Notes: generated by a model not told the origin, from the sequence alone. A DNA stretch of 38,899 bases from UBA2645 sp044360285 (GCA_044360285.1 JBIKKP010000010.1:1-38899), one strand, 5' to 3'; shown: positions 27,561 to 36,382, counted from the stretch's first letter. Made by a program: numbers and translations.

Positions 27561-28391
27561 ATGAAAAACCTCGAGGACAAAATCGCGCTTTTTAAAGGCA
27601 AAAAAATCAGAAAAACTCTTCACGAAAATGAATGGTATTTTTCGGTTATCGACATTGTTGCGGCGCTGACTGATTCAGTGGACCCATCTGGCTACATCAA
27701 AGACATGCGCAGAAGGGATGAGGAACTGTCGAAAGGGTGGGGGCAAATTGCCACCCCCCTTTCAATCCAAACCGAAGGCGGCTTACAGAAAATGAACTGC
27801 GCCAACGTCGAAGGAATTTTCCGCATCATTCAATCAATCCCCTCACCCAAAGCCGAGCCTTTCAAACGCTGGCTGGCAAAGGTTGGATATGAACGCGTAC
27901 AAGAAATTGAAAACCCGGAATTAGCCACAAAACGCACCAAAACACTCTACAAACTCAAAGGCTATTCCGACGATTGGATTGAAAAAAGAATGCGCGGAAT
28001 CGCCATTCGCGAGGAATTGACCGACGAATGGAAAAAACGCGGCGCCGATGAGAAGAAGGATTTTGAAATTCTTACTGCTGAAATTTCGAAAGCGACTTTT
28101 GGGCTGACGCCTTCTGAATATAAGGAGCACAAAGGTTTAAAGCGCCAAAATCTTCGCGATCACATGGATGATTTTGAGTTAATTTTCACCATGCTGGGCG
28201 AACGCTCGACTACTGAAATTCACCGCAACGAAAATTCTCGCGGCACAAAAAAGCTAAAAGAAGATTCCAGAATCGGCGGAAAAATCGCTGGAAATGCGCG
28301 TAAAGAATTAGAAAAAAAACTCGGCAGATCGGTAGTTTCGAAGAAAAATTTTTTAACGAAAACCATAAGCAAAAAAATTAGAAATGATTAA
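27561..28391 (+). CDS. BRO-N domain protein (antirepressor/DinD-like)
   Basis: A 276-residue protein whose N-terminal 110 residues look like the BRO-N domain (KIRKTLHENEWYFSVIDIV ... MNCANVEGIFRIIQSIPS), found in phage antirepressors and in bacterial DinD-like proteins. The basic C-terminal half (KLKEDSRIGGKIAGNARKEL, KKLGRSVVSKKNFL) is conserved in the chromosomal DinD-like group, so this need not be phage material. The start at 27561 (MKNLEDKIALFKGKKIRKT) is preferred over 27510. It follows gyrA by 56 bases and overlaps the next gene by eight. Its role is unknown; DNA binding is likely from the family. Confidence 0.75.
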   Translation: MKNLEDKIALFKGKKIRKTLHENEWYFSVIDIVAALTDSVDPSGYIKDMRRRDEELSKGWGQIATPLSIQTEGGLQKMNCANVEGIFRIIQSIPSPKAEPFKRWLAKVGYERVQEIENPELATKRTKTLYKLKGYSDDWIEKRMRGIAIREELTDEWKKRGADEKKDFEILTAEISKATFGLTPSEYKEHKGLKRQNLRDHMDDFELIFTMLGERSTTEIHRNENSRGTKKLKEDSRIGGKIAGNARKELEKKLGRSVVSKKNFLTKTISKKIRND

Positions 28392-29052
28392 CATGCCAGC
28401 TCCAAAAAAAATCGCAGCTTACGCTTGCTTAACAATCGGGGTGTTAATGCTTGGATCTGTTTTTTTGAGTTTGTCAGGTGTCGATGGGGATTACGAAAAA
28501 CTTTTTTCGATTGTTGGAAATATTGGCTCGGTCTTGATTGGCGCCGGAATGTTTTTTTTAGGATGGCAACAAAATCTTCAGCTAAAACAACAACAGCGGC
28601 GGCAACAATTTGAACTTTCCGAAAAAGAAAAAGACAGAATACGCGAGAATTATCACAGATTAATTGAGGGCATCAGCAAGATTTATAATAATTATGGAAT
28701 GTTTGGTGCAAAAGCTGATGGGGACGACATTTTAAAACGCCAAGAGACGCGCTATGGAGTAGAAATTTTGAGAGCAGTGACGCATCAGGCACGGCTTGAG
28801 TTGCCAGATGAATTAGTAAAATACACTCAAAAGGTTCACGAAACAGCTGAAGCAATCTTACTCGCTTCCCAATGGAATGAGGAAAAACTGAAAGAATATA
28901 CCGAGGTTTTTGACAATATCTCCACTTTCTTTAACGCTAGCGAGACCTATTCAAAGTTTTTAAAAAAAACAAATCGTTGCGGATGCGTCGATTCACTCGG
29001 CGCGCAGCGATTCAACTTAAACCTAAATTTGAGCACAGCTCAAATTTACTAA
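28384..29052 (+). CDS. Membrane protein with two N-terminal helices and coiled coil, unknown function
   Basis: A 222-residue protein that I do not recognise. Two membrane helices are visible at about 10-32 (AAYACLTIGVLMLGSVFLSL) and 42-61 (FSIVGNIGSVLIGAGMFFLG). A Gln/Arg/Glu-rich coiled-coil stretch follows (QNLQLKQQQRRQQFELSEKE), then a mainly helical soluble domain. The ATG at 28384 overlaps the BRO gene; an in-frame ATG three codons later is also possible. gatB starts six bases after its stop. Together with the BRO-domain gene it may be a small accessory insert between gyrA and gatB. Confidence 0.6.
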   Translation: MINMPAPKKIAAYACLTIGVLMLGSVFLSLSGVDGDYEKLFSIVGNIGSVLIGAGMFFLGWQQNLQLKQQQRRQQFELSEKEKDRIRENYHRLIEGISKIYNNYGMFGAKADGDDILKRQETRYGVEILRAVTHQARLELPDELVKYTQKVHETAEAILLASQWNEEKLKEYTEVFDNISTFFNASETYSKFLKKTNRCGCVDSLGAQRFNLNLNLSTAQIY

Positions 29053-29058
29053 AGTAAT

Positions 29059-30510
29059 ATGACCTACATAATCCAAGGTAAAAACAACACCTACGAAATC
29101 GTTATTGGCTGCGAAATTCACGCACAAATTGCCTCAGAATCTAAACTATTTTCTCGCGCCGCAACTGAGTTTGGTGCACCACAAAATTCGCAAGTGTCTT
29201 TGGTCGATGCAGCCTTGCCGGGCATGCTTCCAGTGATTAATGAACAATGCGTAAGACAAGCAATAAAAACTGGGCTTGGCATCAATGCAAAAATTAATCT
29301 GAAATCAATTTTTGATCGCAAAAATTATTTCTACGCCGACTTGCCGCAAGGCTATCAAATCTCGCAATTTTCTGACCCAATTGTTGGCGAAGGTGCAGTT
29401 GAAATTGCGCTGGAAAATGGCGGCAAAAAAATTGTGCGAATTGAACGCATTCACCTTGAGCAAGATGCAGGAAAATCAATTCACGATCAGCACCCCTCTC
29501 TTTCACTAATTGATTTGAACCGCGCTGGCGTTGGGTTGATGGAAATTGTTTCTAAGCCAGACATGAATTCTCCGGCAGAGGCTGCGGAATATGTTAAAAC
29601 AATTCGTGGCATTGTGCGGGCGCTAAACACCTGCGACGGCGATATGGAAAAAGGCAATTTGCGCTGTGATGCCAACGTGTCAGTTAAAAAAGTTGGCGAA
29701 AAAGAACTAGGCACGCGCTGCGAAATTAAAAATTTGAACTCGATGCGAAACATCGCCAGAGCGATTGAATTTGAGGCTGCGCGCCAAGTTGAGATTTTGG
29801 AAAATGGCGGAAAAATTAATCAAGAAACTCGTTTGTTTGACGCAATCACCGGCGAAACCAGAACGATGCGCAGCAAAGAAGATGCCATGGATTATCGCTA
29901 TTTCCCAGACCCTGACCTGCCGCCACTGGTGCTTTCGCAAGCTTTCGTTGATGAAATCAAAAGCACTTTGCCTGAACTTCCAGAAAGCAGAAAACAACGC
30001 TACATCGCACTTGGAATTCCAGAATATGACGCCGGCGTGCTCACTGCTGACATGGAAATTTCCGCTTATTTCGAAAGACTTTTATCCAAACACGAAGCAA
30101 AAATTTGCGTCACCTGGCTTACAGTTGAGCTATTTGGCCGTATGAACAAACTTGGCATAAATTTTTCCGACCTGAAAGTTTCATCAGAAAAATTAATCGG
30201 ACTTTTAGATTTGATGAAGAGCGGAGAAATTTCTGGAAAAATTGCTAAAGAAGTTTTGGACGTGATGGTGGAAAGTGGTGGAGATGCAGCGAAAATTGTT
30301 GAAGCTAAAGGCTGGAAGCAAGTTTCAGATTCGGGAGCAATTGAGAAAATTGTTGCTGAAGTGATCGCCGCAAACCAAGCGCAGTTCGAAAAATATCTGG
30401 CTGGAGATGAAAAACTTCACGGCTTTTTTGTGGGACAAATCATGAAAGCAAGCAAGGGACAAGCCAATCCACAAATGGTTAACGAGTTGCTGACAAAAAG
30501 GAAAAACTAA
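29059..30510 (+). CDS. gatB: Aspartyl/glutamyl-tRNA amidotransferase subunit B
   Basis: A 483-residue subunit of the GatCAB complex, which converts Glu-tRNA(Gln), and often Asp-tRNA(Asn), to the amidated forms. The kinase-like catalytic domain shows the family motifs EIHAQIASESKLFSRA near the N-terminus, DRKNYFYADLPQGYQISQ, and the block RCDANVSVK ... TRCEIKNLNSMRNIARAIEFEAARQ. The C-terminal tRNA-binding YqeY-like tail ends GQANPQMVNELLTKR. The length is normal. gatC and gatA are not in the window. It converges on the virB4 paralogue. Confidence 0.95.
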   Translation: MTYIIQGKNNTYEIVIGCEIHAQIASESKLFSRAATEFGAPQNSQVSLVDAALPGMLPVINEQCVRQAIKTGLGINAKINLKSIFDRKNYFYADLPQGYQISQFSDPIVGEGAVEIALENGGKKIVRIERIHLEQDAGKSIHDQHPSLSLIDLNRAGVGLMEIVSKPDMNSPAEAAEYVKTIRGIVRALNTCDGDMEKGNLRCDANVSVKKVGEKELGTRCEIKNLNSMRNIARAIEFEAARQVEILENGGKINQETRLFDAITGETRTMRSKEDAMDYRYFPDPDLPPLVLSQAFVDEIKSTLPELPESRKQRYIALGIPEYDAGVLTADMEISAYFERLLSKHEAKICVTWLTVELFGRMNKLGINFSDLKVSSEKLIGLLDLMKSGEISGKIAKEVLDVMVESGGDAAKIVEAKGWKQVSDSGAIEKIVAEVIAANQAQFEKYLAGDEKLHGFFVGQIMKASKGQANPQMVNELLTKRKN

Positions 30511-30635
30511 AACACATCGCCAATCACTTTTCTAATCTCCACCTGAACCCAGTTGCTGCGGCGATGAAGTGACGCGTCGCCATCATCATAACCGGCGAAT
30601 GGATAGAGACTTAGAATTACTTTATTTTCCGCACT

Positions 30636-33128
30636 CTAATCACGCCCTTCTCTTACCTGACGTAAATAAGTGACGCGTTCTTGACGCTGCTTCTCTTTTT
30701 CACGGGCATTTTTTTCTTTCTCGATTTCGCGCAATACTTCAACATATTGAGCAAACCAGCCTTCTAGAGTCATATTATTGCCATCAGCATTGTGAGCCGC
30801 TTCAATTGTGTGATCCATCGCCGACAAAGTAAGTTCGTCAGCATAAAAAATTTTCTTGAATTCGATCATCTTATCAAAATTCAGCGAGGCAATTACTGCT
30901 TCGTCGCCTCGCTTGAAGAAAACGTGACCTTGCGAAATTTCCATGGTTTTAATGATTTCTATCTCTTCATCATTAAGGCCAAAGGCAGCTTTATAGAACT
31001 CTGGCGGCTCTGGCTGAGCCAGGAAAACTCGTGTAGAAATTTCTGCCGAGATTGCTGCTGTGTTCTCGCTTGCCACTAATTTTTCATTATCGAGCGAAGT
31101 CATAATCACTACGCAGTTTCTGCTTTTTAGGCGCTGCAAAAATTCTGCAAAAACCGGCCCAGAAATTGGATTATCGATTAAATCCCACGCCTCTTTTAAA
31201 ACCAAAAGCGACGGCGAACCGTCAAGCACGCTTTCGATTCGATGCAGCATGTAAGACATTATTGGCGCAATAACCGAAACTTCCTTTTGTGCAAAAGTTA
31301 GGTCAAAAGCATTAAGCTGCTGACTCCAATCAAGCTCTTGCTGGGCGTTAAAAATGTAGGAAAACTCTTCGCTATTCCAGCGCAGCAACTCGCGATAAAG
31401 ATTTTGCGCTTCTGGCACGTTAAAAATTTCAATCGCCGCAGCAAGATTATGCACATTAGCGGTAATCAAGCGATCCACAAAATCAGGGATGAGCATTATT
31501 TCGTTTTCTGGCACCGGCTCTTGTGCGAAGTAAACAAGACTCACAAAAAATTCAGCGAGAAAATGCTTACGATCCTCTTTATCTGGCAGCGTAAAAGGAT
31601 TAAGCAGCAGCGAATTATTTTGTGAATCGAGTTGGCTATAATTGCCCCCCAGCGATGCAAATAAAGGCTGCGCAGCATTTTCAAAATCGAAGTAAAAAAG
31701 TTTTCCACCAAATCGACGCGACTGTGTCACTAAAAAATTTAGCACGATATTTTGTTGCGCAACATCGCCACCAAGAATCACGCTGTGACCAACATCGCCA
31801 TCGTGGAAATTGAAAAAATATGGCGTGTCCAAAACCGTTTTTATTGCGCAAACCGCAGGGCCCCAATGATTTCCATCAATTGATCCAGTTGGAAAACTGT
31901 GTAAAGCCGCAAAACCAGCAGTTCGGTAAGTGTTGATAATTTTCTGGCGCGCTAAGTAACGGAAATTTCCTGGCAGTTGCGACCAAAAGCAGTGCTCTAA
32001 AAACAAATCTTCGCGAACCACGCTAAAGCCAAGGTTGTTTAGCTGCTCAAGCGTAATTTTTATGTATTTTTCTAAATCTTCATGCGTGTGTGCAATGACC
32101 ATAATTGTTGTCTGCAACTTGCCATAATCAGTTGGCAGACCTTGCTTACTTTCAACAAAATTTGCTGCGCCGCTCAGTTGGCGAAAATCTTCGTCGCCAC
32201 TAACTTGTAAAATGTAATTTTGATATTCCGGCACGTCCAAATCCTTGCGGCTGAAGGCAAAATCGAATGACTGCGTGATGATAAATTCGAACGGCATTTG
32301 CAAAATTTGATCAAGCGCCTGCGTTGAAACTTCGAAATACTCTTTCACCGACAACATCGCTGCGAAGTTTTTATTTTCGCTGCCAACTACCTGCATTTCG
32401 CGGTCGCCAAAAGCCATTTTATGACTAGAAAGCTCAGAGGAAATATCGTTAGCAACCACCGGATAATGCTTTTCACAGAGATTAACTATCTTACCAAAAA
32501 AGCGCATTGGCTCGTTGTAAAGCACGCCTTCCCACTCTGCCAAGCCAAGCAATTTTCCACCATAATCTTCAAGGTCGGTGAGGATTTTTTGACTCAATTC
32601 CGAAAGTTTTTTATGAGCTTTTTCAAGATGGTTACGATGCAGCGACTTTGTGGTGAGGTAAGAAAAAGAGCGAAAGAATGAGTTTAGGTTGTAGATAGAC
32701 GTATCAAGGCCTTCAACAATTATTGTGACATAAAGTTCATTGACATATTGATCGTCAAAATTGTTTTGCGCGACCCATTCATCATTAAATTTTTTGCTGA
32801 AAAAATCAGGAAATTCACCGCGCGGCGAGATATTTTTTTTGCGACGAATTGTGTTAAACCAAAAAGCAAATTCAGTGGTTTGAACATTGCGCATCAAAGA
32901 ATCGCGCACTGCATCACGCAGCGAAATTACTTCGGCAAGCACTGAACCTTTGCTAAAACCAGAAACACGAATTGTCTGCAAAAGCTCGCCGTTCTTGGTT
33001 AGAATTGTGTTTTCATCATAATTACAAACATAGGGAATAAAATCTTCGTCTGGCGTTCTAGCCACCAACTTGCTGGGATCTTTAAGTTTTTTTTGCAGAA
33101 CTTTTTTGATGAAGAACTCAAGGAGCAT
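30636..33128 (-). CDS. VirB4 paralogue with degenerate ATPase motifs (RvhB4-II-like)
   Basis: An 830-residue VirB4/TrbE family protein of a type IV secretion system. The N-terminal VirB4 domain and the C-terminal core are recognisable (HDGDVGHSVILGGDVAQQN ... NFLVTQSRRFGGKLFYFDF). The Walker A GxxxxGK[ST] has become G453-G-D-V-A-Q-Q-N460, so the catalytic Lys and Ser/Thr are gone, and the Walker B LDEAW reads LKEAW (K645). ATP hydrolysis is unlikely. Rickettsiales carry two VirB4 proteins, one of them divergent, and this fits the second. It stands alone, with no other vir gene in the window. The start lies nine bases after the gltA stop, so it may be cotranscribed with gltA. Confidence 0.85.
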   Translation of the reverse strand: MLLEFFIKKVLQKKLKDPSKLVARTPDEDFIPYVCNYDENTILTKNGELLQTIRVSGFSKGSVLAEVISLRDAVRDSLMRNVQTTEFAFWFNTIRRKKNISPRGEFPDFFSKKFNDEWVAQNNFDDQYVNELYVTIIVEGLDTSIYNLNSFFRSFSYLTTKSLHRNHLEKAHKKLSELSQKILTDLEDYGGKLLGLAEWEGVLYNEPMRFFGKIVNLCEKHYPVVANDISSELSSHKMAFGDREMQVVGSENKNFAAMLSVKEYFEVSTQALDQILQMPFEFIITQSFDFAFSRKDLDVPEYQNYILQVSGDEDFRQLSGAANFVESKQGLPTDYGKLQTTIMVIAHTHEDLEKYIKITLEQLNNLGFSVVREDLFLEHCFWSQLPGNFRYLARQKIINTYRTAGFAALHSFPTGSIDGNHWGPAVCAIKTVLDTPYFFNFHDGDVGHSVILGGDVAQQNIVLNFLVTQSRRFGGKLFYFDFENAAQPLFASLGGNYSQLDSQNNSLLLNPFTLPDKEDRKHFLAEFFVSLVYFAQEPVPENEIMLIPDFVDRLITANVHNLAAAIEIFNVPEAQNLYRELLRWNSEEFSYIFNAQQELDWSQQLNAFDLTFAQKEVSVIAPIMSYMLHRIESVLDGSPSLLVLKEAWDLIDNPISGPVFAEFLQRLKSRNCVVIMTSLDNEKLVASENTAAISAEISTRVFLAQPEPPEFYKAAFGLNDEEIEIIKTMEISQGHVFFKRGDEAVIASLNFDKMIEFKKIFYADELTLSAMDHTIEAAHNADGNNMTLEGWFAQYVEVLREIEKEKNAREKEKQRQERVTYLRQVREGRD

Positions 33129-33137
33129 GAAGCAAAA

Positions 33138-34424
33138 TTACCTTTTGTCGATTTCAACATAAGCGCGGCTAGCGTGCCCGGTATAGAGCTGACGCGGGCG
33201 GCCAATTTTGAAAGCTGGATCTTCGATCATTTCTTTCCATTGCGAAATCCAACCAGCTGAACGCGCAATTGCAAAAATTACTGTGAACAAATTCGACGGA
33301 ATTCCCAGCGCCTTGTAGATAATTCCCGAATAGAAATCGACATTTGGAAAAAGTTTACGCGAAACAAAATACTCGTCATTTAGCGCAATTTTTTCGAGCT
33401 CAACGGCAATATCCAAAAGTGGGTCTTTGATGCCAAGCTCGGCTAAAACTTCGTCGCATGCTTTTTTAAGCACTGCTGCACGCGGGTCATAGTTTTTATA
33501 GACGCGGTGACCAAATCCCATCAAACGGAATGAATCATTTTTGTCTTTGGCGCGCGCAATAAATTCTGGAATACGTTCTTTTGTGCCAATTTGTTGCAAC
33601 ATTTCCAAAACTTCTTCATTTGCACCACCATGAGCTGGGCCCCACAAAGACGAGATTCCAGCACCAATGCAGGCAAATGGATTTGCGCCAGAAGAACCAG
33701 CTAAACGAACAGTTGAAGTTGAGGCATTTTGTTCGTGATCAGCGTGCAAAACCAAAATCATTTCCATCGCTTTAGCGATAGTTGGCGTGACTTTGTGAAT
33801 GTTATTTGGGCGATCAAAAAGCATGTGCAGGAAATTTTCTGCAAAACCGTGTTCTTTATTTGGATAGATCAACGGCTCGCCAATTGAGTATTTGTAAGCC
33901 ATAGCCGCCAAAGTTGGCATTTTGGCAATGATTTTGTAAACCACGTCCATACGGCCCTCGGGAGTATGAATATCCATGGTTTCGTGATAAAAAGCCGAAA
34001 GTGATGCAACGGCGCCAACCATGATGGCCATTGGATGCGCGCGTCTTGGGAAGCCACGATAAAGAATGCCAATTTGTTCGTGAACCAACATGTTGCGAAT
34101 AATGCCGCTACGAAAATCGCGATATTGCGCCGTGCTAGGCAATTCGCGGTTCAACAACAAATAAGCTACTTCCAGATATTCACTTTTTTTCGCCAATTCT
34201 TCAATTGAATAGCCCGCGTGCTGCAGCACACCTTTGTCGCCGTCGATGAAAGTAATTTTTGATTCACACGAAGCCGTTGCTAAAAACCCCGGATCATAAG
34301 TGAACATGCCGCTTTCTTTGTAGAGCGACGTGATATCGATAACATCTTGCCCCATCACTGCTTTGCGAATTGGTAGGGAAATTTCTTTACCGCTTGGAAG
34401 CGTTAATTTAGCGACTTCAGACAT
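33138..34424 (-). CDS. gltA: Citrate synthase
   Basis: A 428-residue type II citrate synthase joining acetyl-CoA and oxaloacetate in the TCA cycle. The catalytic residues are visible: His in VLHADHEQNASTSTVR, His in MGFGHRVYKNYDPRA and Asp in PNVDFYSGIIYKALG. The N-terminal pattern SEVAKLTLPSGKEISLPIRK ... DVIDI matches alphaproteobacterial enzymes, which is why the start at 34424 is chosen; in-frame ATGs at 34469 and 34484 would add 15 or 20 residues. Length and motifs are normal. It is divergent from mnmA. Confidence 0.95.
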   Translation of the reverse strand: MSEVAKLTLPSGKEISLPIRKAVMGQDVIDITSLYKESGMFTYDPGFLATASCESKITFIDGDKGVLQHAGYSIEELAKKSEYLEVAYLLLNRELPSTAQYRDFRSGIIRNMLVHEQIGILYRGFPRRAHPMAIMVGAVASLSAFYHETMDIHTPEGRMDVVYKIIAKMPTLAAMAYKYSIGEPLIYPNKEHGFAENFLHMLFDRPNNIHKVTPTIAKAMEMILVLHADHEQNASTSTVRLAGSSGANPFACIGAGISSLWGPAHGGANEEVLEMLQQIGTKERIPEFIARAKDKNDSFRLMGFGHRVYKNYDPRAAVLKKACDEVLAELGIKDPLLDIAVELEKIALNDEYFVSRKLFPNVDFYSGIIYKALGIPSNLFTVIFAIARSAGWISQWKEMIEDPAFKIGRPRQLYTGHASRAYVEIDKR

Positions 34425-34510
34425 ATTTTTTGAGATTTGGATTTGACGTTTAGTATTAACTTCGAGCATTTTGTTAAAGCCCATTTCTTAAATAAAAAAT
34501 CATAAATTCC

Positions 34511-35629
34511 GTGATCAATTCACTTGGATTCGACAAGCCAAATTCTAACACTCGCATTGTTGTTGCAATGTCTGGAGGCGTTGACTCGTCTGTTGTTGCC
34601 TGCCTTTTGCATGAGCAAGGTTATGAAGTAATTGGCATCACCTTACAGCTTTACGATTTCGGCGAAGCAATGAAGAAAAAAAACGCCTGCTGCGCTGGAA
34701 CCGACATTTACGACGCAAAAAAAGTTGCCGAGAAAATGGGCTTTCCACACTACATACTCAACTATCAAAACCTTTTCAAAGAATCGGTAATCGACAATTT
34801 TGCCGACAGTTATTTGCGCGGCGAAACGCCAATTCCTTGCATCGAATGCAATAAATCAGTGAAGTTTCGCGATTTAATGAAAGTGGCGCGCGACCTTGGA
34901 GCAGATGCCTTAGCAACTGGTCACTATGTCAGGCATCAAGTTGGAAAAAACGGCAAGGCGCAGCTTCATAAAGCAATCGATGAAGACAAAGATCAGAGTT
35001 ATTTTCTTTACGCAACCACACAAGAACAGCTTGATTTTTTACGTTTTCCTTTAGGCGGAAATAAAAAAGAAATAACCCGCCAAGAAGCTCTGCGCCTGGG
35101 TTTAGGCGTTGCAACAAAACCTGATTCGCAAGATATTTGCTTTGTACCAAATGGTGATTATGCGCAAGTAATTAAACGCCACCGCCCTACAGCCTTCAAG
35201 CCCGGCAACTTTATTCACATTAAAACAAAAGAGATTCTAGGCCAGCATGAAGGCATCGTGAATTTCACTTTAGGTCAGCGCCGCGGCCTTGGAATTTCTT
35301 ATCCCAACCCACTTTACGTTGTTAAAATCGATCCAAAAGAAAACGCAGTTTTTGTTGGCGAAGAAGAATTTTTGCAGAATAAAAAATTCAAAATCCGCGA
35401 AGTAAATTGGCTTGCTGCTGATGTTGATAGAACCGCGCCAATACAGGCCAAAGCGCGTCTTCGTTCCAATCACGAAGAAGAAGATGCTCTGATAAATTTT
35501 TTACCAAATGGCGAAGCAGAAATTGAGATGAAATCACCAACGCGTGCCATCACTCCAGGACAAGCTTGCGTAATTTATCAAGACTCTCGCGTCCTTGGCG
35601 GCGGCGTGATTACCAAGGAAATTGAATAA
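34511..35629 (+). CDS. mnmA: tRNA-specific 2-thiouridylase MnmA
   Basis: A 372-residue enzyme that thiolates U34 of tRNA-Lys, -Glu and -Gln. The PP-loop motif AMSGGVDSSVVA lies at residues 19-30. The two catalytic Cys are seen in IPCIECNKSVKF and SQDICFVPN. The C-terminal domain is complete and ends LGGGVITKEIE. The start is a GTG, since the next ATG falls inside the PP-loop. Its last 42 bases of coding sequence recur at 36339-36382, on the far side of the following toxin-antitoxin cassette. Confidence 0.94.
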   Translation: MINSLGFDKPNSNTRIVVAMSGGVDSSVVACLLHEQGYEVIGITLQLYDFGEAMKKKNACCAGTDIYDAKKVAEKMGFPHYILNYQNLFKESVIDNFADSYLRGETPIPCIECNKSVKFRDLMKVARDLGADALATGHYVRHQVGKNGKAQLHKAIDEDKDQSYFLYATTQEQLDFLRFPLGGNKKEITRQEALRLGLGVATKPDSQDICFVPNGDYAQVIKRHRPTAFKPGNFIHIKTKEILGQHEGIVNFTLGQRRGLGISYPNPLYVVKIDPKENAVFVGEEEFLQNKKFKIREVNWLAADVDRTAPIQAKARLRSNHEEEDALINFLPNGEAEIEMKSPTRAITPGQACVIYQDSRVLGGGVITKEIE

Positions 35630-35631
35630 CT
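35588..35631 (+). repeat. Direct repeat copy 1: 3' end of mnmA
   Basis: The 44 bases covering the final mnmA codons (V-L-G-G-G-V-I-T-K-E-I-E), the stop and two more bases are repeated at 36339-36382 with a single change. The last 35 bases (35597-35631) are identical. The copies are 751 bases apart and bracket mntA-hepT. Confidence 0.9.
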
Positions 35632-35672
35632 AATTCTTGATATTTTTGACCTCATAAAACATCAAAAGTTCC

Positions 35673-35972
35673 ATGAAAACTCTCAGATTAATCCAAAAAC
35701 ATCGCGAAGAAATTTACGCAATTGCTGAAAAATATGGCGTGTCTGAAGTACGCGTTTTTGGCTCGGTAGCCCGCGGAGAAGAGAAAAAAACTTCCGATGT
35801 CGACTTGCTGGTGAAGGTAAAAAATTACAGCAAATTTTGCAGCAGCTTTGGGCATGATGATTTCGATAGAGAAATGGAAAAAATCCTGCATCGCAAAGTC
35901 GATGTCGTCACCGAGAAAAGCCTGCACCACTTATTGAAAGATGAAATTCTCACCACCGCAAAACCCTTATGA
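35673..35972 (+). CDS. mntA: MntA-like nucleotidyltransferase antitoxin
   Basis: A 99-residue minimal nucleotidyltransferase. The motif GSVARGEEKKTSDVDLLV gives the G-S and D-x-D metal-binding residues, and a third Asp lies in RKVDVVT. In MntA-HepT modules this protein inactivates the HEPN toxin by adding AMP groups to a Tyr near its active site. Its stop overlaps, as ATGA, an ATG (35969) that opens a typical HepT N-terminus (MNRDLIY). The gene is intact. Confidence 0.85.
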   Translation: MKTLRLIQKHREEIYAIAEKYGVSEVRVFGSVARGEEKKTSDVDLLVKVKNYSKFCSSFGHDDFDREMEKILHRKVDVVTEKSLHHLLKDEILTTAKPL

Positions 35973-36321
35973 ACCGAGATCTAATCTATCAAAACACATC
36001 ATCGAATCCATCGAAAAAATTGAAGTAGAGACCAAATCAAGAACAAAAAGAAGCTTCGAAAATTCTGGAATCATCAAAGATGGAATTTTGTACAATTTGC
36101 AGACTTTGTCGGAATCAACGCAAAAAATTTCCAGATCTCTAAAGCTCACCGAATCAGATATTCCATGGGTCGAAATCAGTAATTTTCGTAATAAATTGGT
36201 TCACGATTATCTCGGAATTGATTCGGAAATAATTTGGAACGTGATTAAGAAAAAATTACCAAAGCTGAAAAAACGCGCAGAAAAAATGATCGAATTCCTC
36301 GAAAAGAAATCGAAAAATTAG
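35941..36321 (+). CDS. hepT: HepT-like HEPN ribonuclease toxin (DUF86), N-terminus displaced by a frameshift
   Basis: The open frame gives 126 residues with a HEPN toxin core from KHIIESIEKIE on. The active-site motif R-x4-H-x-Y is intact in RNKLVHDYLGI, with the Tyr that MntA modifies. The N-terminus from the ATG at 35941 (MKFSPPQNPYEPRSN) is not HepT-like. The expected start is the ATG at 35969, which overlaps mntA and reads MNRDLIYQ, but that frame soon stops. Adding one A to the A4 run at 35991-35994 joins it to KHIIES. The native toxin is therefore probably broken, or is made only from the odd upstream start. Confidence 0.75.
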   Translation: MKFSPPQNPYEPRSNLSKHIIESIEKIEVETKSRTKRSFENSGIIKDGILYNLQTLSESTQKISRSLKLTESDIPWVEISNFRNKLVHDYLGIDSEIIWNVIKKKLPKLKKRAEKMIEFLEKKSKN

Positions 36322-36338
36322 AACTAAACTATTCCTCG

Positions 36339-36382
36339 CGCGTCCTAGGCGGCGGCGTGATTACCAAGGAAATTGAATAACT
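36339..36382 (+). repeat. Direct repeat copy 2: displaced mnmA 3' end
   Basis: Matches 35588-35631 in 43 of 44 bases. The one change (CTT to CTA, Leu) is synonymous in the mnmA frame, as expected if this copy came from another functional mnmA and not from random decay. No other mnmA sequence is attached to it. The 36383-36628 stretch after it holds no gene. Confidence 0.85.
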
